DNA from: RPQJ01 sp963777725
GTDB taxonomy: Bacteria; Pseudomonadota; Gammaproteobacteria; Steroidobacterales; Steroidobacteraceae
DNA: 64,000 nucleotides
Assembly: GCA_963777725.1 (NCBI GenBank)
Contig: CAVZRR010000026.1
Coordinates: forward strand, 1-64,000
Reading direction: 5' to 3'
In this document: positions 1 through 9,058 of the stretch, piece after piece
Layout: each line of letters starts with the position of its first letter
Numbering within the stretch: position 1 is the first letter of the stretch
Notes under the pieces: generated by a model
Database searches by the model: none
Told to the model about the DNA's origin: nothing
What the model saw: the letters and a program-made list of their open reading frames with translations, nothing else
Made by a program: the position numbers and the translations under genes

Positions 1-18
1 CCGTAACACCGGCACCTG

Positions 19-868
19 CTACACGGCCCGCCGTTCTCGCTGGATGATGTAGAGGCCCGCGCCGATCACCAGCGCGCCCCGGCCCGCGTGCACCGGGCCC
101 GGCAGCACCCGCCAGATCGCGGATCGAGCACCACACCCCACAGCAACGCGGTGTACTCGAACGGCGGATGACGGCAGCCCGCGCATGGCGAACGCCTCGG
201 TGAGGAAGTGCTGGCCGAGCGCGCCGGTCACGCCGCACCGACCAGCAGCGCCGGTGATCCGGCAGCAGCGGCTTCCAGCCCGGATCGCGAGCAAGCCGGT
301 ACCACGTCACCATCACGGTGAACCAGAACACCATGCTTTCGGTCGTATCGGTCCGCGACAGCAGGCGCAGCGATACGACGCGATCGAGTAGGTGTCACCG
401 CCGCGATCGGCCGCAAGCGCCCCGATCGAGATCCAGCCCGACCGTCGCGCGGCGCCAGCATCACCAGCACGCCCGGCGAGGCCGACGCCGATCGCGGTCC
501 ACTGGAACGGGCCACCCGCTCGCCGAGCAGCGGCGCCGAAAGCGCGGCGACCACGAGCGGCGCGCACATGAAGATCGATAGGTGGTCGCGAGCGACGACT
601 CGCGCACCGCGGAGACGAAGCTGCCCAGCATCAGCACCGACAGCGCGCCACGCAGCAGGTGCAGGCGGATGTTGACCGACCGGAGCCGCGCCAGCCGCCC
701 GCGAGGACCGCAGCAGCACGAACGGCAGTGACGCCGCACCCGCAGGAAGCTGACCTGCATCGGGCCGTAATGCGCGGCCAGCAGCTTGAGCTGCGCGTCC
801 ATCACGGAGAACAGCGCGACCGCGAGCAGCATCGCGATGATGCCGCGCAGGTGCTCGGGCGGTTGCAT
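19..868 (-). pseudogene. EamA/DMT-family transporter, broken by several frameshifts
   Basis: Fragments of a ten-helix drug/metabolite transporter can be read in different minus-strand frames. The N-terminal part from the ATG at 868 has the first EamA helix (IIAMLLAVALFSVMDAQLKL) and the following loop. The C-terminal part near 19-230 reads as the last EamA helices (LGQHFLTEAF, then ALVIGAGLYII before a basic tail). Between them the frame changes several times within 850 bases. The same density of indels continues into the essential rho gene next door, so I infer poor sequence at a contig end rather than gene decay. The substrate cannot be told. Unrelated in position to the intact EamA gene at 50748. 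Confidence 0.6.
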
Positions 869-917
869 GGGGCCGGAGGGCCACGGCGGCGACGGCGGCG
901 GCCGCCGTCCCGCAGTT

Positions 918-2359
<1,442 letters not shown>

Positions 2360-2363
<4 letters not shown>

Positions 2364-2686
2364 AGCTTGCTGTCCAGGAACGCCGCCACGTCCGCCTTGC
2401 GGACGGCGCCGATCTTCTGGCCCTCGGCCTGGCCGTTCTTGAACAGGATCAGCGTCGGGATGCCGCGCACGTTGAAGCGCATCGGCGTCTTGGGGTTGTC
2501 GTCGACGTTGATCTTGGCGATGACGACCCGGCCGTCATATTCGGCCGCGATCTCGTCGAGGATCGGCGCGATCATCTTGCAGGGGCCGCACCATTCGGCC
2601 CAGAAATCGAGAAGCACCGGGCGTTCGGACTTGAGCACGTCCTGCTCGAAACTCGAGTCGGTGACGTGAATGATCTGCTGACTCAC
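2360..2686 (-). CDS. trxA: Thioredoxin 1
   Basis: Cytoplasmic protein-disulfide reductase of 108 residues, the usual length for TrxA. The redox motif WCGPCK is at residues 32-37, and the cis-proline loop (RGIPTLILFKNG) and the C-terminal helix are present. It is transcribed towards rho, with the stop codon overlapping the rho GTG start. The trxA-rho pair is common in gammaproteobacteria, often with rhlB divergent as here. The start ATG at 2686 is preceded by GGAGGTAGTC on the minus strand, a good ribosome-binding site. Nothing unusual was seen. Confidence 0.97.
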
Positions 2687-2980
2687 CAGAGACTACCTCC
2701 GCGGGCGTTTTTGGCTGGTTTGGACGGGCGTGGGATTTGGGATGCGCGGGCCGGGCGCGAGTTATCGGGTGACGGCGCGTTCCGCGTAAGGCAAACTATT
2801 GCGATTGCTGGCGAATACCCTGAATTCTGGAGTCCCGGTGCGCCGGACGGGGGTGCCCGGTCTGACGACCTGGCGAGCCGGCTTCACTTTTGTCGGGAGC
2901 GGACCTAAGCCGCGAGTTGCGGCGTATTTGAACCCGCTTTCCACCAATTTGCAAGACCATACCTCAAGACTGATTACCTG
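2687..2980. promoter_or_regulatory. Divergent intergenic region between trxA-rho and rhlB
   Basis: This 294-base gap separates the divergently transcribed trxA and rhlB and must hold both promoters. I see no clear sigma-70 hexamers or RNA motif. A GC-rich, partly self-complementary stretch lies around 2836-2865. No convincing small ORF was found. Confidence 0.4.
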
Positions 2981-4528
2981 ATGCCTGACGCACACCTGAC
3001 CGACGTCTCGTTCACGAACCTCAACCTGCCCGAATCGCTCGCGCGCGGCATTGCCGACGCCGGGTTCGAGCGCTGCACGCCCATCCAGGCCCAGACCCTG
3101 CCGCGGGCGCTGGCCGGATTCGACGTGGCCGGGCAAGCGCAGACGGGCACCGGCAAGACGGCGGCGTTCCTCGTCGCGCTGTACTCGCGGATCCTGCGCA
3201 GCGAGGTGCCGCCAACCCGCAAGGTCAATGCCCCGCTCGCGCTGATCATCGCGCCGACGCGCGAACTCGCCGTGCAGATCCACCACGACGCCGAGCTCCT
3301 CGGCCAGTACACCGGCCTCAAGCTCGGCCTCGCGTTCGGCGGCGTCGACTACGAAAGGCAGCGCCGCGATCTCGAGGAGGGTGTCGACATCCTGATCGGC
3401 ACGCCGGGCCGCCTGATCGACTTCTACAAGCAGCGCGTGTTCGACCTGGCCTCGGTGCAGGTGCTGGTGCTCGACGAAGCGGACCGCATGTTCGACCTCG
3501 GCTTCATCACCGACATCCGCTACATCATGCGGCGCCTGCCTGCGCCCGACCAGCGCCTGAACCTGCTGTTCTCGGCCACCCTCGCCCAGCGCGTGCTCGA
3601 GCTCGCCTTCGAGCACATGAACGACCCCGAGCTGGTGCGCATCGAGCCGGACAAGATGACCGTGGACCGCGTCACGCAGATCGTCTACTTCCCGTCGATG
3701 GAGGAGAAGCCGCGGCTGCTGGTGGGCCTGCTGCGCTCGATGGACCCGCACCGCACGATGGTCTTCGTCAACACGCGGCGCGGCGCCGAGGAACTCGAGG
3801 GCCTGCTGCGGGCCAACGGCTTCAACGCCGAGGGCATCTCCGGCGACGTGCCGCAGAAGAAGCGGCTGCGCATGATCCGCGACTTCCACAGCGGCGAGCT
3901 CGCGATCCTGATCGGCACCGACGTCGCCTCCCGCGGCCTGCACATCCCGGACGTGCGCTACGTGTTCAACTACGACATGCCGCAGGATCCCGAGGACTAC
4001 GTCCACCGGATCGGCCGCACGGCCCGCGCCGGCGCCGAGGGCGACGCGATCAGCCTCGGCTGCGAGGATTACGTGCAGTCACTGCCGGACATCGAGGCCT
4101 ACATCGGCCGCAGCATCCCGCGCGGCGCCGTCACCGAGGGACTGCTCGCCGAGATCACCGTGCCGCACCGCGAGCGGCGGCGATTCGGCGGCCCCGGTGG
4201 TTCACGCGGGGGCTCCGGTGGCTCCCGGGGCGGCCCGGGCGGTTCGCGCGGCGGCTTCAGTGGCGGCCGTGGCCGCAGCGGCGGCGGAAGCGGCGGCGGC
4301 CGGCGCGGTCCGCCGCGCAATGATCGCCACGACGACCGGCCGAGCACACCTGTGGCGGCGCCCCCGCCGGCGCAGGCCGCGCGCGATCCGGTTCAATCGG
4401 CAACGCCGACCAGTGGCGACGGTGGCGAGCAGCGCAAGCGGCGCCGCAGGCGTCGTGGCGGTGGCGGCGGCACGCCGTCGGACGGTGCGGCCCCCGGCAG
4501 CCCGCCCTCCCCGCCGACCGAAGGCTGA
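2981..4528 (+). CDS. rhlB: DEAD-box ATP-dependent RNA helicase RhlB
   Basis: RNA-unwinding ATPase of 515 residues; RhlB works with the RNA degradosome in gammaproteobacteria. The Q motif region GFERCTPIQAQ is at 28-38, Walker A AQTGTGKT at 53-60, PTREL near 92, DEAD at 165-168, SAT at 198-200 and HRIGRTAR near 340. The first 390 residues match RhlB well. The last 120 residues are a low-complexity tail rich in Gly, Arg and Ser, then Pro/Ala and a run of Arg (RKRRRRRRGGGG), typical of an RNA-binding RGG tail. Its place opposite trxA-rho is the standard RhlB context. The ATG start at 2981 is directly upstream of the conserved N-terminus. Another DEAD-box subfamily is possible but less likely. 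Confidence 0.92.
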   Translation: MPDAHLTDVSFTNLNLPESLARGIADAGFERCTPIQAQTLPRALAGFDVAGQAQTGTGKTAAFLVALYSRILRSEVPPTRKVNAPLALIIAPTRELAVQIHHDAELLGQYTGLKLGLAFGGVDYERQRRDLEEGVDILIGTPGRLIDFYKQRVFDLASVQVLVLDEADRMFDLGFITDIRYIMRRLPAPDQRLNLLFSATLAQRVLELAFEHMNDPELVRIEPDKMTVDRVTQIVYFPSMEEKPRLLVGLLRSMDPHRTMVFVNTRRGAEELEGLLRANGFNAEGISGDVPQKKRLRMIRDFHSGELAILIGTDVASRGLHIPDVRYVFNYDMPQDPEDYVHRIGRTARAGAEGDAISLGCEDYVQSLPDIEAYIGRSIPRGAVTEGLLAEITVPHRERRRFGGPGGSRGGSGGSRGGPGGSRGGFSGGRGRSGGGSGGGRRGPPRNDRHDDRPSTPVAAPPPAQAARDPVQSATPTSGDGGEQRKRRRRRRGGGGGTPSDGAAPGSPPSPPTEG

Positions 4529-4546
4529 ATCGGTCGGGTACCTCGC

Positions 4547-5209
4547 TCAGGGCGCGAGATCGCCCAGCGCCCGGATGCCGGTGAAGCCGGTCGCCGCTGC
4601 ATGCGGCGGCTGGGTGGAGTCCGGCTGCAACACCTGGTAGAGCCAGCGCACGCCCGCGAGCCGCGCCGCCTCGAGCACGGGCCGGCTGTCGTCGACGAAC
4701 AGCGTGGACGCCACGGCCACGCCGTGACCCTCGGCGAGACGCGCCCAGAACTCCGGCGACTCCTTCGGCACGCCGAACTCGTGCGACGAGATCAGCGCGT
4801 CGAAGTGCCGGCTGAGTCCCGTCTGCCGGTTCTTGATGTCGAGGCTGATCGGGTGCGCGTTGGTCGTCAGCAGCACGCGCTTGCCGAGCGCGCGCACTTG
4901 ATCGAGGAAATCCGTCGCGCCGGGCAGGTAGCGGATGTGCGCGTGCATCTCGGCCTTGAGCGCGGCGACGTCGAAGCCGAGTTCCTCGCTCCAGTGATCG
5001 ATGCAGTACCAATCGAGCGTGCCGCGCTTGGCGTCGAAGCGCGGCTTCAACTGCGCGAGGGCCGCAGCTCTATCGAGCCCGCGCTCCACGCCCCACCGGT
5101 GCGGCAACGCCTCGAGCCAGAACAGGTTGTCGAAGCGCAGGTCGAGGACCGTGCCGTCCATGTCGAGGCAAATGGTTTCGACCCGTGACCAGTCCGGCGC
5201 AGCGTGCAT
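4547..5209 (-). CDS. yrfG: GMP/IMP nucleotidase, HAD superfamily (YrfG-like)
   Basis: HAD phosphatase of 220 residues, expected to dephosphorylate purine nucleoside monophosphates in the cytoplasm. Motif I is CLDMDGTVLD near residues 14-23 with the two catalytic aspartates. LLTTNAH is motif II, and the lysine of VPKESPEFW with LFVDDS makes motifs III and IV. The WGVERGL and LDWYCIDHWSEELG segments are characteristic of the YrfG family. It is convergent with rhlB (18-base gap) and divergent from cysQ, a partnership seen in many gammaproteobacteria. The start ATG at 5209 lies 71 bases from the proposed cysQ start, so the two share a short promoter region. Confidence 0.88.
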   Translation of the reverse strand: MHAAPDWSRVETICLDMDGTVLDLRFDNLFWLEALPHRWGVERGLDRAAALAQLKPRFDAKRGTLDWYCIDHWSEELGFDVAALKAEMHAHIRYLPGATDFLDQVRALGKRVLLTTNAHPISLDIKNRQTGLSRHFDALISSHEFGVPKESPEFWARLAEGHGVAVASTLFVDDSRPVLEAARLAGVRWLYQVLQPDSTQPPHAAATGFTGIRALGDLAP

Positions 5210-5243
5210 CGCAATTCATGGGTTCGGCAGCAAAACGGGCGGC

Positions 5244-5249
5244 TATGAT
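5244..5249 (+). promoter_or_regulatory. Candidate -10 element of cysQ
   Basis: TATGAT at 5244-5249, the sequence expected of a sigma-70 -10 box, lies 31 bases before the proposed TTG start of cysQ. No good -35 hexamer stands 17 bases upstream. If real, it rules out the longer reading frame that begins at 5185, because that start would be upstream of the transcript. Confidence 0.4.
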
Positions 5250-5280
5250 ACGGGCTGTTGCTGCACGCTGGAGACCCGCC

Positions 5281-6078
5281 TTGCCCGCTGATCCCGCTGC
5301 CTTGCTCCCCGGTGTCCTCGACGCGGTCGCGAGAGCTTCGACGGCCATCCTCGAGGTCTACGCGTCCGCCCACGGCGTCGAGTACAAGGCCGACGAGTCG
5401 CCGATCACCCGTGCCGATCGCGCGGCCCACGAGATCCTCGAGCGCGAGCTCGCGGCGCTGACGCCGTCGATCCCCGTGCTGTCGGAGGAAGCCGAGGCCG
5501 CGCACGCGTTCGCGGTCCGCGGCGCGTGGCCCGAACTCTGGCTGGTGGACCCGCTCGACGGCACCAAGGAATTCATCAGTCGCAACGGCGAGTTCACCGT
5601 CAACGTCGCGCTGGTGCGCGACCACCAGCCGGTGCTCGGCGTGGTGGCCGCGCCGGCGCTGGGGCTCACCTATTACGCCGCGGTCGGCCACGGCGCCTTC
5701 CGCGTCCAGGACGGGCAAGCACCCGAGGCGATCCACGTCCGCCCCGCGGGCAGCCCGCTGGTCGTCGTGGGCAGCCGCTCGCATCGCGGCGACTCGCTGG
5801 ACGGGCTGCTCGCGAAGCTCGGCGCCCACGAGATGCGCCCGATGGGGAGCGCGCTCAAGTTCTGCCTGGTCGCAGAAGGCTCGGCCGATTTCTACCCGCG
5901 GCTCGGCCCCACCTCCGAGTGGGATACGGCGGCGGCACAGGCCGTGCTCGAGGTTGCCGGCGGCGCCGTCACGACGCTCGACGGGCAGCCGCTGCGCTAC
6001 AACCGCCGCGACACGCTGCTGAACCCGTTCTTCCTCGCGTTCGGCGACCCGAGCCGGCACTGGGCGGCGCTCGTCTGA
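5281..6078 (+). CDS. cysQ: 3'(2'),5'-bisphosphate nucleotidase CysQ
   Basis: Mg-dependent, Li-sensitive-type phosphatase that converts 3'-phosphoadenosine 5'-phosphate to AMP in sulfate assimilation. Motifs of the inositol-monophosphatase fold are clear: SEEAE, the metal-binding DPLDGTKEFISRNGEFT, and EWDTAAAQAVLEVAGG near the C-terminus. I choose TTG at 5281: GGAG at 5270-5273 is a well-spaced ribosome site, TATGAT lies upstream, and the protein (265 residues) then begins just before the first family helix. The in-frame ATGs at 5185, 5218 and 5245 would add a non-conserved Ala/Arg-rich leader overlapping yrfG. It is followed after three bases by a DUF3301 gene. Confidence 0.92.
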   Translation: MPADPAALLPGVLDAVARASTAILEVYASAHGVEYKADESPITRADRAAHEILERELAALTPSIPVLSEEAEAAHAFAVRGAWPELWLVDPLDGTKEFISRNGEFTVNVALVRDHQPVLGVVAAPALGLTYYAAVGHGAFRVQDGQAPEAIHVRPAGSPLVVVGSRSHRGDSLDGLLAKLGAHEMRPMGSALKFCLVAEGSADFYPRLGPTSEWDTAAAQAVLEVAGGAVTTLDGQPLRYNRRDTLLNPFFLAFGDPSRHWAALV

Positions 6079-6081
6079 ACG

Positions 6082-6420
6082 ATGGAGCTGTCGTGGACCC
6101 TGCTGCTGCTGCTCGTCGCCATGTTGTCGGTGGCTTGGTTCTGGCACGACAGCCTCGGCGCCCGCGAAAGCGCCAACCGGGCGGCCATCGACACCTGCAA
6201 CCGCACCGGCGCGAGCCTGCTCGACGGCACCGTCGCCTTCAGCCGGCTGCAGACCGTGCGGATCGGCGGCGGGTCGCTGCAGTTCCGGCGCACCTACGTG
6301 TTCGACTACACGCGGGACGGCGCGACCCGGCAGCAGGGGTTCGTCGTGCTGACCGGCCGGACCGTGGACACCGTCGGCCTCGGTCCCGAGCCTATCCCCT
6401 TTTCCGCCCCCGGGGGCTAA
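6082..6420 (+). CDS. DUF3301 family small membrane-anchored protein
   Basis: Protein of 112 residues with one N-terminal transmembrane helix (about residues 3-22, SWTLLLLLVAMLSVAWFW). A soluble domain follows with CNRTGASLLDGTVAF and LQFRRTYVFDYTRDG, the hallmark of DUF3301. The family has no known function. It lies three bases after cysQ, a neighbour it has in other gammaproteobacteria, so co-transcription is likely. Orientation is probably one N-terminal anchor with the rest in the periplasm, but this is inference. The Pro-rich C-terminus (PEPIPFSAPGG) is not conserved as far as I can judge. Confidence 0.8.
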   Translation: MELSWTLLLLLVAMLSVAWFWHDSLGARESANRAAIDTCNRTGASLLDGTVAFSRLQTVRIGGGSLQFRRTYVFDYTRDGATRQQGFVVLTGRTVDTVGLGPEPIPFSAPGG

Positions 6421-6463
6421 GCTACCGGCTTCTCGTCACCGAGCGACTCAAGGCCGGCCCAAC

Positions 6464-6688
6464 ATGGCTGAAGTGAGCGACAACGTCGACACGCAGACGT
6501 TCCAGCACCTGCAGCGGCTGCGCCAGCTGCGCATCGAGCACCGTGACCTCGACGACGTGATTCATCGCCTGCAGCTCGACCTCTACGTCGACCAGGTGCA
6601 GATGCGGCGCCTCAAGAAGCGCAAGCTGATGCTCAAGGACCAGATCGCGCGTCTCGAGAGCCAGCTGATCCCGGATCTCAACGCCTGA
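6464..6688 (+). CDS. YdcH/DUF465 family small coiled-coil protein
   Basis: Protein of 74 residues, almost wholly alpha-helical with heptad character (FQHLQRLRQLRIEHRDLDDV, then RRLKKRKLMLKDQIARLESQ). This matches the DUF465/YdcH family of short cytoplasmic coiled-coil proteins, whose function is unknown. The ATG at 6464 follows the DUF3301 stop by 43 bases, and the next gene starts six bases after its stop. It therefore probably belongs to the same transcript as the MscS channel. Charged residues are spread along the whole length and no membrane segment is present. Confidence 0.8.
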   Translation: MAEVSDNVDTQTFQHLQRLRQLRIEHRDLDDVIHRLQLDLYVDQVQMRRLKKRKLMLKDQIARLESQLIPDLNA

Positions 6689-6693
6689 CCGCG

Positions 6694-8022
6694 ATGGCGA
6701 AGCCACTGGACGCAGCCGGCGAACTGATCGAACGGCTGCTGCTTCCCGCCAGCCTGCTGCAGTTCGCCGTCATCGGCGCCTCGATCGCGCTCGGCTGGTG
6801 GATCGCGCGCCTGCTGCGGCCGCACTTCGCGAGCCCCGCCGCGCCCGACGACCTGCGCAGCCGCGCCCGAGAAGCGGCGTGGGTGGTGTCGCCGTACGCG
6901 ATCGTCCTGCTGATCCTCGCCACGGCCGACGGATTGCTGCATGCCTCGGGCGCCGCCGCGCGCTTCGTGGACGTCGCGGTGCAACTCACGGCGCTGCTGC
7001 TGCTGATCCGGCTTGCCGTGTACGTCGTGCGCGTGTCGCTCGGTGCCCGCGCGCGGATCAAGGGCTGGGGCACGACGATTTCCTTCGTCCTGTGGATCTT
7101 CCTCTCGCTGCACCTGCTCGGCTGGGGCGAGAACGTGATCACCGCGCTCGACGGCATTGGCATCAACGCCGGCAAGACGCGCATCTCGGTCTGGTCGGTC
7201 GCGAAGCTGCTGGTCACGCTCAGCCTGTTCGTGCTGGTCGCGATGTGGGCCTCGCGCTGGCTCGAGGGCCGCGTGCTCAAGCTCGACGGGCTGGCGCCGA
7301 ACATGCGCATCGGCATCGCCAAGTTCCTGCAGGCGTTCCTGGTCGGCCTGTCGGTGCTGGTGGGCCTCAACGCGGCGGGCCTCGACCTCACGACGCTGAA
7401 CGTGCTGACCGGCGCGATCGGCATCGGCCTCGGCTTCGGCCTGCAGAGCATCGCGGCCAACTTCGTCAGCGGCTTCGTGCTGCTGATGGACCGTTCGATC
7501 AAGCCGGGCGACGTGATCAGCTTCACCGGCACGACCGGCACCGCCACCGAAGGCTTCGGCTGGGTCGAAGCGCTGCGCGGCCGCTACGTGGTCGTGCGCG
7601 ATCGCGACGGCGTCGCGTCGCTGGTGCCGAACCAGAACCTGATCAACAACTCGGTGATCAACTGGAGCTACACGGATCCCCGCGTGCGGCTCAAGCTGCC
7701 CGTGCGCGTGAGCTACAAGAGCGACCCCGAGCTCGCGATGCGCCTGATGCTCGAGGCGACCGTGGGCCACCGCCGCATCATCAGCGACCCGGCCCCGGTC
7801 GCGCGGCTGATGGGGTTCGGCGACCACGGCATCGAGCTCGAGCTGCGTTTCTGGATCCCGGACCCGCAGGAAGGCGTCAACAACGTGCGCTCGGACGTGA
7901 ACCGCGCGATCTGGCGCCTGTTCGGCGAGCACGGCGTCGTGATCCCGGTCGCGCAGCGCGAGGTGCGCCTCGAGATGGCGAACCCCCGCGTGGGCGAGGC
8001 GGCACCCGCCCGCGACGACTAA
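6694..8022 (+). CDS. Mechanosensitive ion channel, MscS family
   Basis: Inner-membrane tension-gated channel of 442 residues. Several hydrophobic helices occupy about residues 15-240. The pore helix and beta domain have the MscS signature GAIGIGLGFGLQSIAANFVSG, followed by DRSIKPGDVI and the conserved LVPNQNLINN segment. The C-terminal cytoplasmic alpha/beta cage ends near residue 425. Five to six predicted helices exceed the three of E. coli MscS, so this is a mid-sized member. Its role would be release of solutes on osmotic downshock. It begins six bases after the DUF465 gene and is followed ten bases later by arfB. Confidence 0.93.
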   Translation: MAKPLDAAGELIERLLLPASLLQFAVIGASIALGWWIARLLRPHFASPAAPDDLRSRAREAAWVVSPYAIVLLILATADGLLHASGAAARFVDVAVQLTALLLLIRLAVYVVRVSLGARARIKGWGTTISFVLWIFLSLHLLGWGENVITALDGIGINAGKTRISVWSVAKLLVTLSLFVLVAMWASRWLEGRVLKLDGLAPNMRIGIAKFLQAFLVGLSVLVGLNAAGLDLTTLNVLTGAIGIGLGFGLQSIAANFVSGFVLLMDRSIKPGDVISFTGTTGTATEGFGWVEALRGRYVVVRDRDGVASLVPNQNLINNSVINWSYTDPRVRLKLPVRVSYKSDPELAMRLMLEATVGHRRIISDPAPVARLMGFGDHGIELELRFWIPDPQEGVNNVRSDVNRAIWRLFGEHGVVIPVAQREVRLEMANPRVGEAAPARDD

Positions 8023-8031
8023 AGGCGCGTC

Positions 8032-8457
8032 GTGCCGGTCGAGGTCTCCGGGTCGCTGGCGATCCCCGACGAGCTGATCGAGGTCCGTGCCGTCCGCGCA
8101 TCGGGCCCGGGCGGCCAGAACGTCAACAAGGTGTCGAACGCGGTCGAGCTGCGGTTCGACTCGGCCGCCTGGACTGCGCTGCCGCCGCCCGCGCGCCCCC
8201 GCCTCGCCCGGATCGCCGGCCGGCGCATGACGGCCGAGGGCCTGATCGTCATCGATGCGCAGCGCTTCCGCTCGCTCGAACAAAATCGCGCTGATGCGCT
8301 CGACCGTCTCGTGACGATGATTCGCGAGTCGCTAGTCGCGCCGAAACCGCGGCGGCCGACGAAGCCGACGCGGGCGTCGAAGGAGCGGCGGCTGCAGGGG
8401 AAATCACTCGCATCTCGCACGAAGAGGCTGCGCAATCGCGTTCGCGGCGACGACTGA
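8032..8457 (+). CDS. arfB: Alternative ribosome-rescue factor ArfB (peptidyl-tRNA hydrolase)
   Basis: Protein of 141 residues related to the catalytic domain of release factors. The GGQ motif is at residues 27-29 in ASGPGGQNVNKVSNAVELRF. The C-terminal tail is rich in Lys and Arg (KPRRPTKPTRASKERRLQGK), as needed to enter the mRNA channel of stalled ribosomes. It hydrolyses peptidyl-tRNA on ribosomes stuck without a stop codon. The start is GTG at 8032, ten bases after the MscS stop. Length and both key parts match YaeJ/ArfB, and it lacks the codon-recognition domains of RF1/RF2. Confidence 0.93.
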   Translation: MPVEVSGSLAIPDELIEVRAVRASGPGGQNVNKVSNAVELRFDSAAWTALPPPARPRLARIAGRRMTAEGLIVIDAQRFRSLEQNRADALDRLVTMIRESLVAPKPRRPTKPTRASKERRLQGKSLASRTKRLRNRVRGDD

Positions 8458-8510
8458 CGCTGCGCGCGTGAGCTGCACCGGCGAATCGCGCGAAGCGAGT
8501 GTGATCCCGG

Positions 8511-8623
8511 CGTGGCCGGTCGCCGGTCGACTGCGGCGGGCGTCGCGCCGCACGGACGCGGCGCGCGAGGCTACACGGACGTACTTGCGCCGGCCCGCCG
8601 CAGCCGACCGGCGACCGGCCACG
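8511..8623. repeat. Long inverted repeat (30-base arms) with nested hairpin
   Basis: Arms at 8511-8540 and 8594-8623 are complementary over 30 positions with one mismatch. The left arm contains GGCCGGTCGCCGGTCG and the right arm its complement. Inside the 53-base loop a second perfect hairpin (CGCGCCGC at 8544-8551 with GCGGCGCG at 8558-8565) can form. It lies in the 205-base gap between the convergent arfB and hemerythrin genes. There is no U-tract, so it is not a standard intrinsic terminator. A REP-like or MITE-like element is possible. Confidence 0.8.
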
Positions 8624-8662
8624 GCGGGCGAAGAATGCGACGCCGAATTCGTACGAAGCGAC

Positions 8663-9058
8663 TCACCGCGTGAGATGGCGGTGAAACCGCGCATCGTGCG
8701 TCTGGAAATGCCCGGTGAACCACTGCGCGAGCTGCGCGGAGAAACGCTTGTCGTCGAGCACCGCGCCCTCGGCCTGCGCGTCCATCAGGTCGCGCAGCTC
8801 GTCGAGCAGCCGCTCGTGGTCGGCCTTGTGCTCGGCGAGCGCGTCGTAGTGCCGATCGCGCATGACCTTTTCCTCGAGCGCGAAGTGCGACGAGATGTCG
8901 GCGAGGATCTCGCCGAGGAAGGCCTCGACCCGCTCGCCGGAGCGTTCCTCGCCGAGCGCGTCGTGCAGCGAATTGATCAGGTTGATCAGGTCCTGGTGCT
9001 CGTGATCGACTTCCCCGATGCCGATCCGGAAGTTGGCCTGCCACTTGACCAGCGTCAC
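8663..9058 (-). CDS. Bacteriohemerythrin
   Basis: Protein of 131 residues forming a four-helix bundle with a di-iron site. The ligand pattern is visible: HEHQDLINLINSLH near residues 19-32, HFALEE and HYDALAEHKADH in the middle, and HFQTHDARFHRH near the end. Hemerythrins bind O2 reversibly and can also bind or sense NO. It is the last gene of the heme-copper operon, and its ATG overlaps the stop of the cytochrome b fusion gene (ATGA at 9055-9058). That suggests a role in O2 or NO delivery or protection for the enzyme upstream. This role is inference. Confidence 0.93.
   Translation of the reverse strand: MTLVKWQANFRIGIGEVDHEHQDLINLINSLHDALGEERSGERVEAFLGEILADISSHFALEEKVMRDRHYDALAEHKADHERLLDELRDLMDAQAEGAVLDDKRFSAQLAQWFTGHFQTHDARFHRHLTR

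Noticed and set aside
2830..2880. A hairpin in the trxA-rhlB gap as a riboswitch or terminator
   Set aside because: Only a short, imperfect GC-rich self-complementarity is visible, without a U-tract or a recognisable RNA motif.
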